A stretch of 64,000 nt of DNA from NCBI RefSeq assembly GCF_001885735.1, contig NZ_JXKG01000008.1:1-64000 (forward strand), written 5' to 3'. This DNA comes from Enterococcus canintestini. GTDB taxonomy: Bacteria > Bacillota > Bacilli > Lactobacillales > Enterococcaceae. A program made the position numbers and the translations under genes. Of this stretch, positions 63,596 through 64,000 are shown piece after piece. Position 1 is the first letter of the stretch. The number at the start of each line of letters is the position of its first letter. The notes under the pieces were generated by a model, which saw only the letters and a list, made by a program, of their open reading frames with translations, was not told where the DNA came from and searched no databases.

Positions 63596-64000
63596 TCAAT
63601 TCACTATAAGTGGCATCTGACCGAAGTTTTGTTCTTTGATCTCTTTACTGGCTAAACGATAAACTTCATCTGAGCGTAGTGTTAAAGGTACTTGTTTTGC
63701 ACCACTTTTCCCTACTCGCGCTAGGATAGGCCAAGTAACATTTTTTTTGATTTGATTTAAATATTTTTGCCCATTAGCCGTAAAACCTAAGATCCGCAAA
63801 TAGTTATTTTCCCATGCATTTGTGATTTCTTTAGTACGTATATTTAATAAAACATAGCAGAGTTGGCGTTGAATGCGGGTCACAGTAAAATGTTTTGATT
63901 TCACGTCTTTTAAAAACGTTGTGAACTCACTTTGTTTCACTGCTACTTCTTTTAATTTTAAAGCTAACCCTAATTCCATTTGATAAATTACTAATAGTTC
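63596..64000 (-). CDS. tmcAL: tRNA(Met) cytidine acetate ligase, 3' part (runs off the window)
   Basis: The visible 134 codons are the C-terminal third of a TmcAL/YlbM-type protein (about 380-400 residues), which acetylates C34 of elongator tRNA-Met using acetate and ATP. Typical segments are RIQRQLCYVLLNIRTKEI, YLRILGFTANGQKYLNQIKK and WPILARVG. The frame stays open to base 64000, so the ATG at 63979 is internal. The catalytic HIGH-like N-terminal domain is outside the window. Confidence 0.85.
   Translation of the reverse strand, partial: ELLVIYQMELGLALKLKEVAVKQSEFTTFLKDVKSKHFTVTRIQRQLCYVLLNIRTKEITNAWENNYLRILGFTANGQKYLNQIKKNVTWPILARVGKSGAKQVPLTLRSDEVYRLASKEIKEQNFGQMPLIVN

Noticed and set aside
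1-64000. Search by eye for CRISPR arrays, insertion sequences, tRNA genes and attachment sites
   Set aside because: No regularly spaced repeats, transposase-like frames, CCA-ended cloverleaf sequences or flanking direct repeats were found. A tool-based scan could still find degenerate cases.

Overview
The window is low-GC, gene-dense Firmicutes DNA. The gene set points to an Enterococcus or a close relative in the Lactobacillales. Pointers are a mannose-family PTS run by a LevR-type sigma-54 activator, a fumarate-type PyrD (class 1A), the rimP-nusA-ylxR-ylxQ-infB-rbfA block, comEA-comEB-comEC-holA, strong AGGAGG ribosome sites and many U-tailed hairpin terminators. The species cannot be fixed from the sequence alone. 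No CRISPR array, insertion sequence, prophage, tRNA or complete rRNA gene was seen.

Layout. 1-350 holds tandem strong promoters and a leader reading leftward off the edge, most likely for an rRNA operon. 550-8044 is a sugar-uptake locus: a LevR-like regulator with a HAD phosphatase, and an IIA-IIB-IIC-IID-SIS deglycase operon with a textbook -24/-12 promoter and upstream activator repeats. 8124-23053 is mainly housekeeping: a multidomain peptidoglycan hydrolase with a dead NlpC/P60-like domain, signal peptidase I, PyrD, a YitT protein, a nuclease-helicase fusion, a holin-like protein, UppP, a Pit phosphate transporter with its DUF47 partner, and S20. 23119-27559 is the late competence operon plus DNA polymerase III delta. 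27721-32275 holds a HAD phosphatase, the UPF0210/ACT pair, a phosphoglycerate mutase paralogue and a MATE exporter.

32359-43298 is the most distinctive part. It has a translationally coupled operon of two DUF1538 membrane proteins and a PII-like protein; a LysM-3D wall protein; an unlisted 45-residue membrane miniprotein; a divergent lactate dehydrogenase; a fluoride riboswitch controlling a CLC-F fluoride antiporter and an uncharacterised protein; and pyruvate:flavodoxin oxidoreductase with flavodoxin, separated by the wreck of a GltD-like reductase.

43299-50701 is the transcription/translation operon, with a leader attenuator in front of rimP. 50724-54032 has two small membrane proteins, T-box controlled thrS and a tautomerase. 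54171-62780 is more accessory: a metal P-type ATPase, an ANT(6)-like nucleotidyltransferase, HelD, and several membrane, lipo- or unknown proteins. 62781-64000 has a YebC regulator and the 3' part of tmcAL.

Many starts given here were moved downstream of the longest open frame, because the best ribosome site sits inside the longer reading. The promoters, riboswitches and operators were found by eye and not by covariance or profile search.
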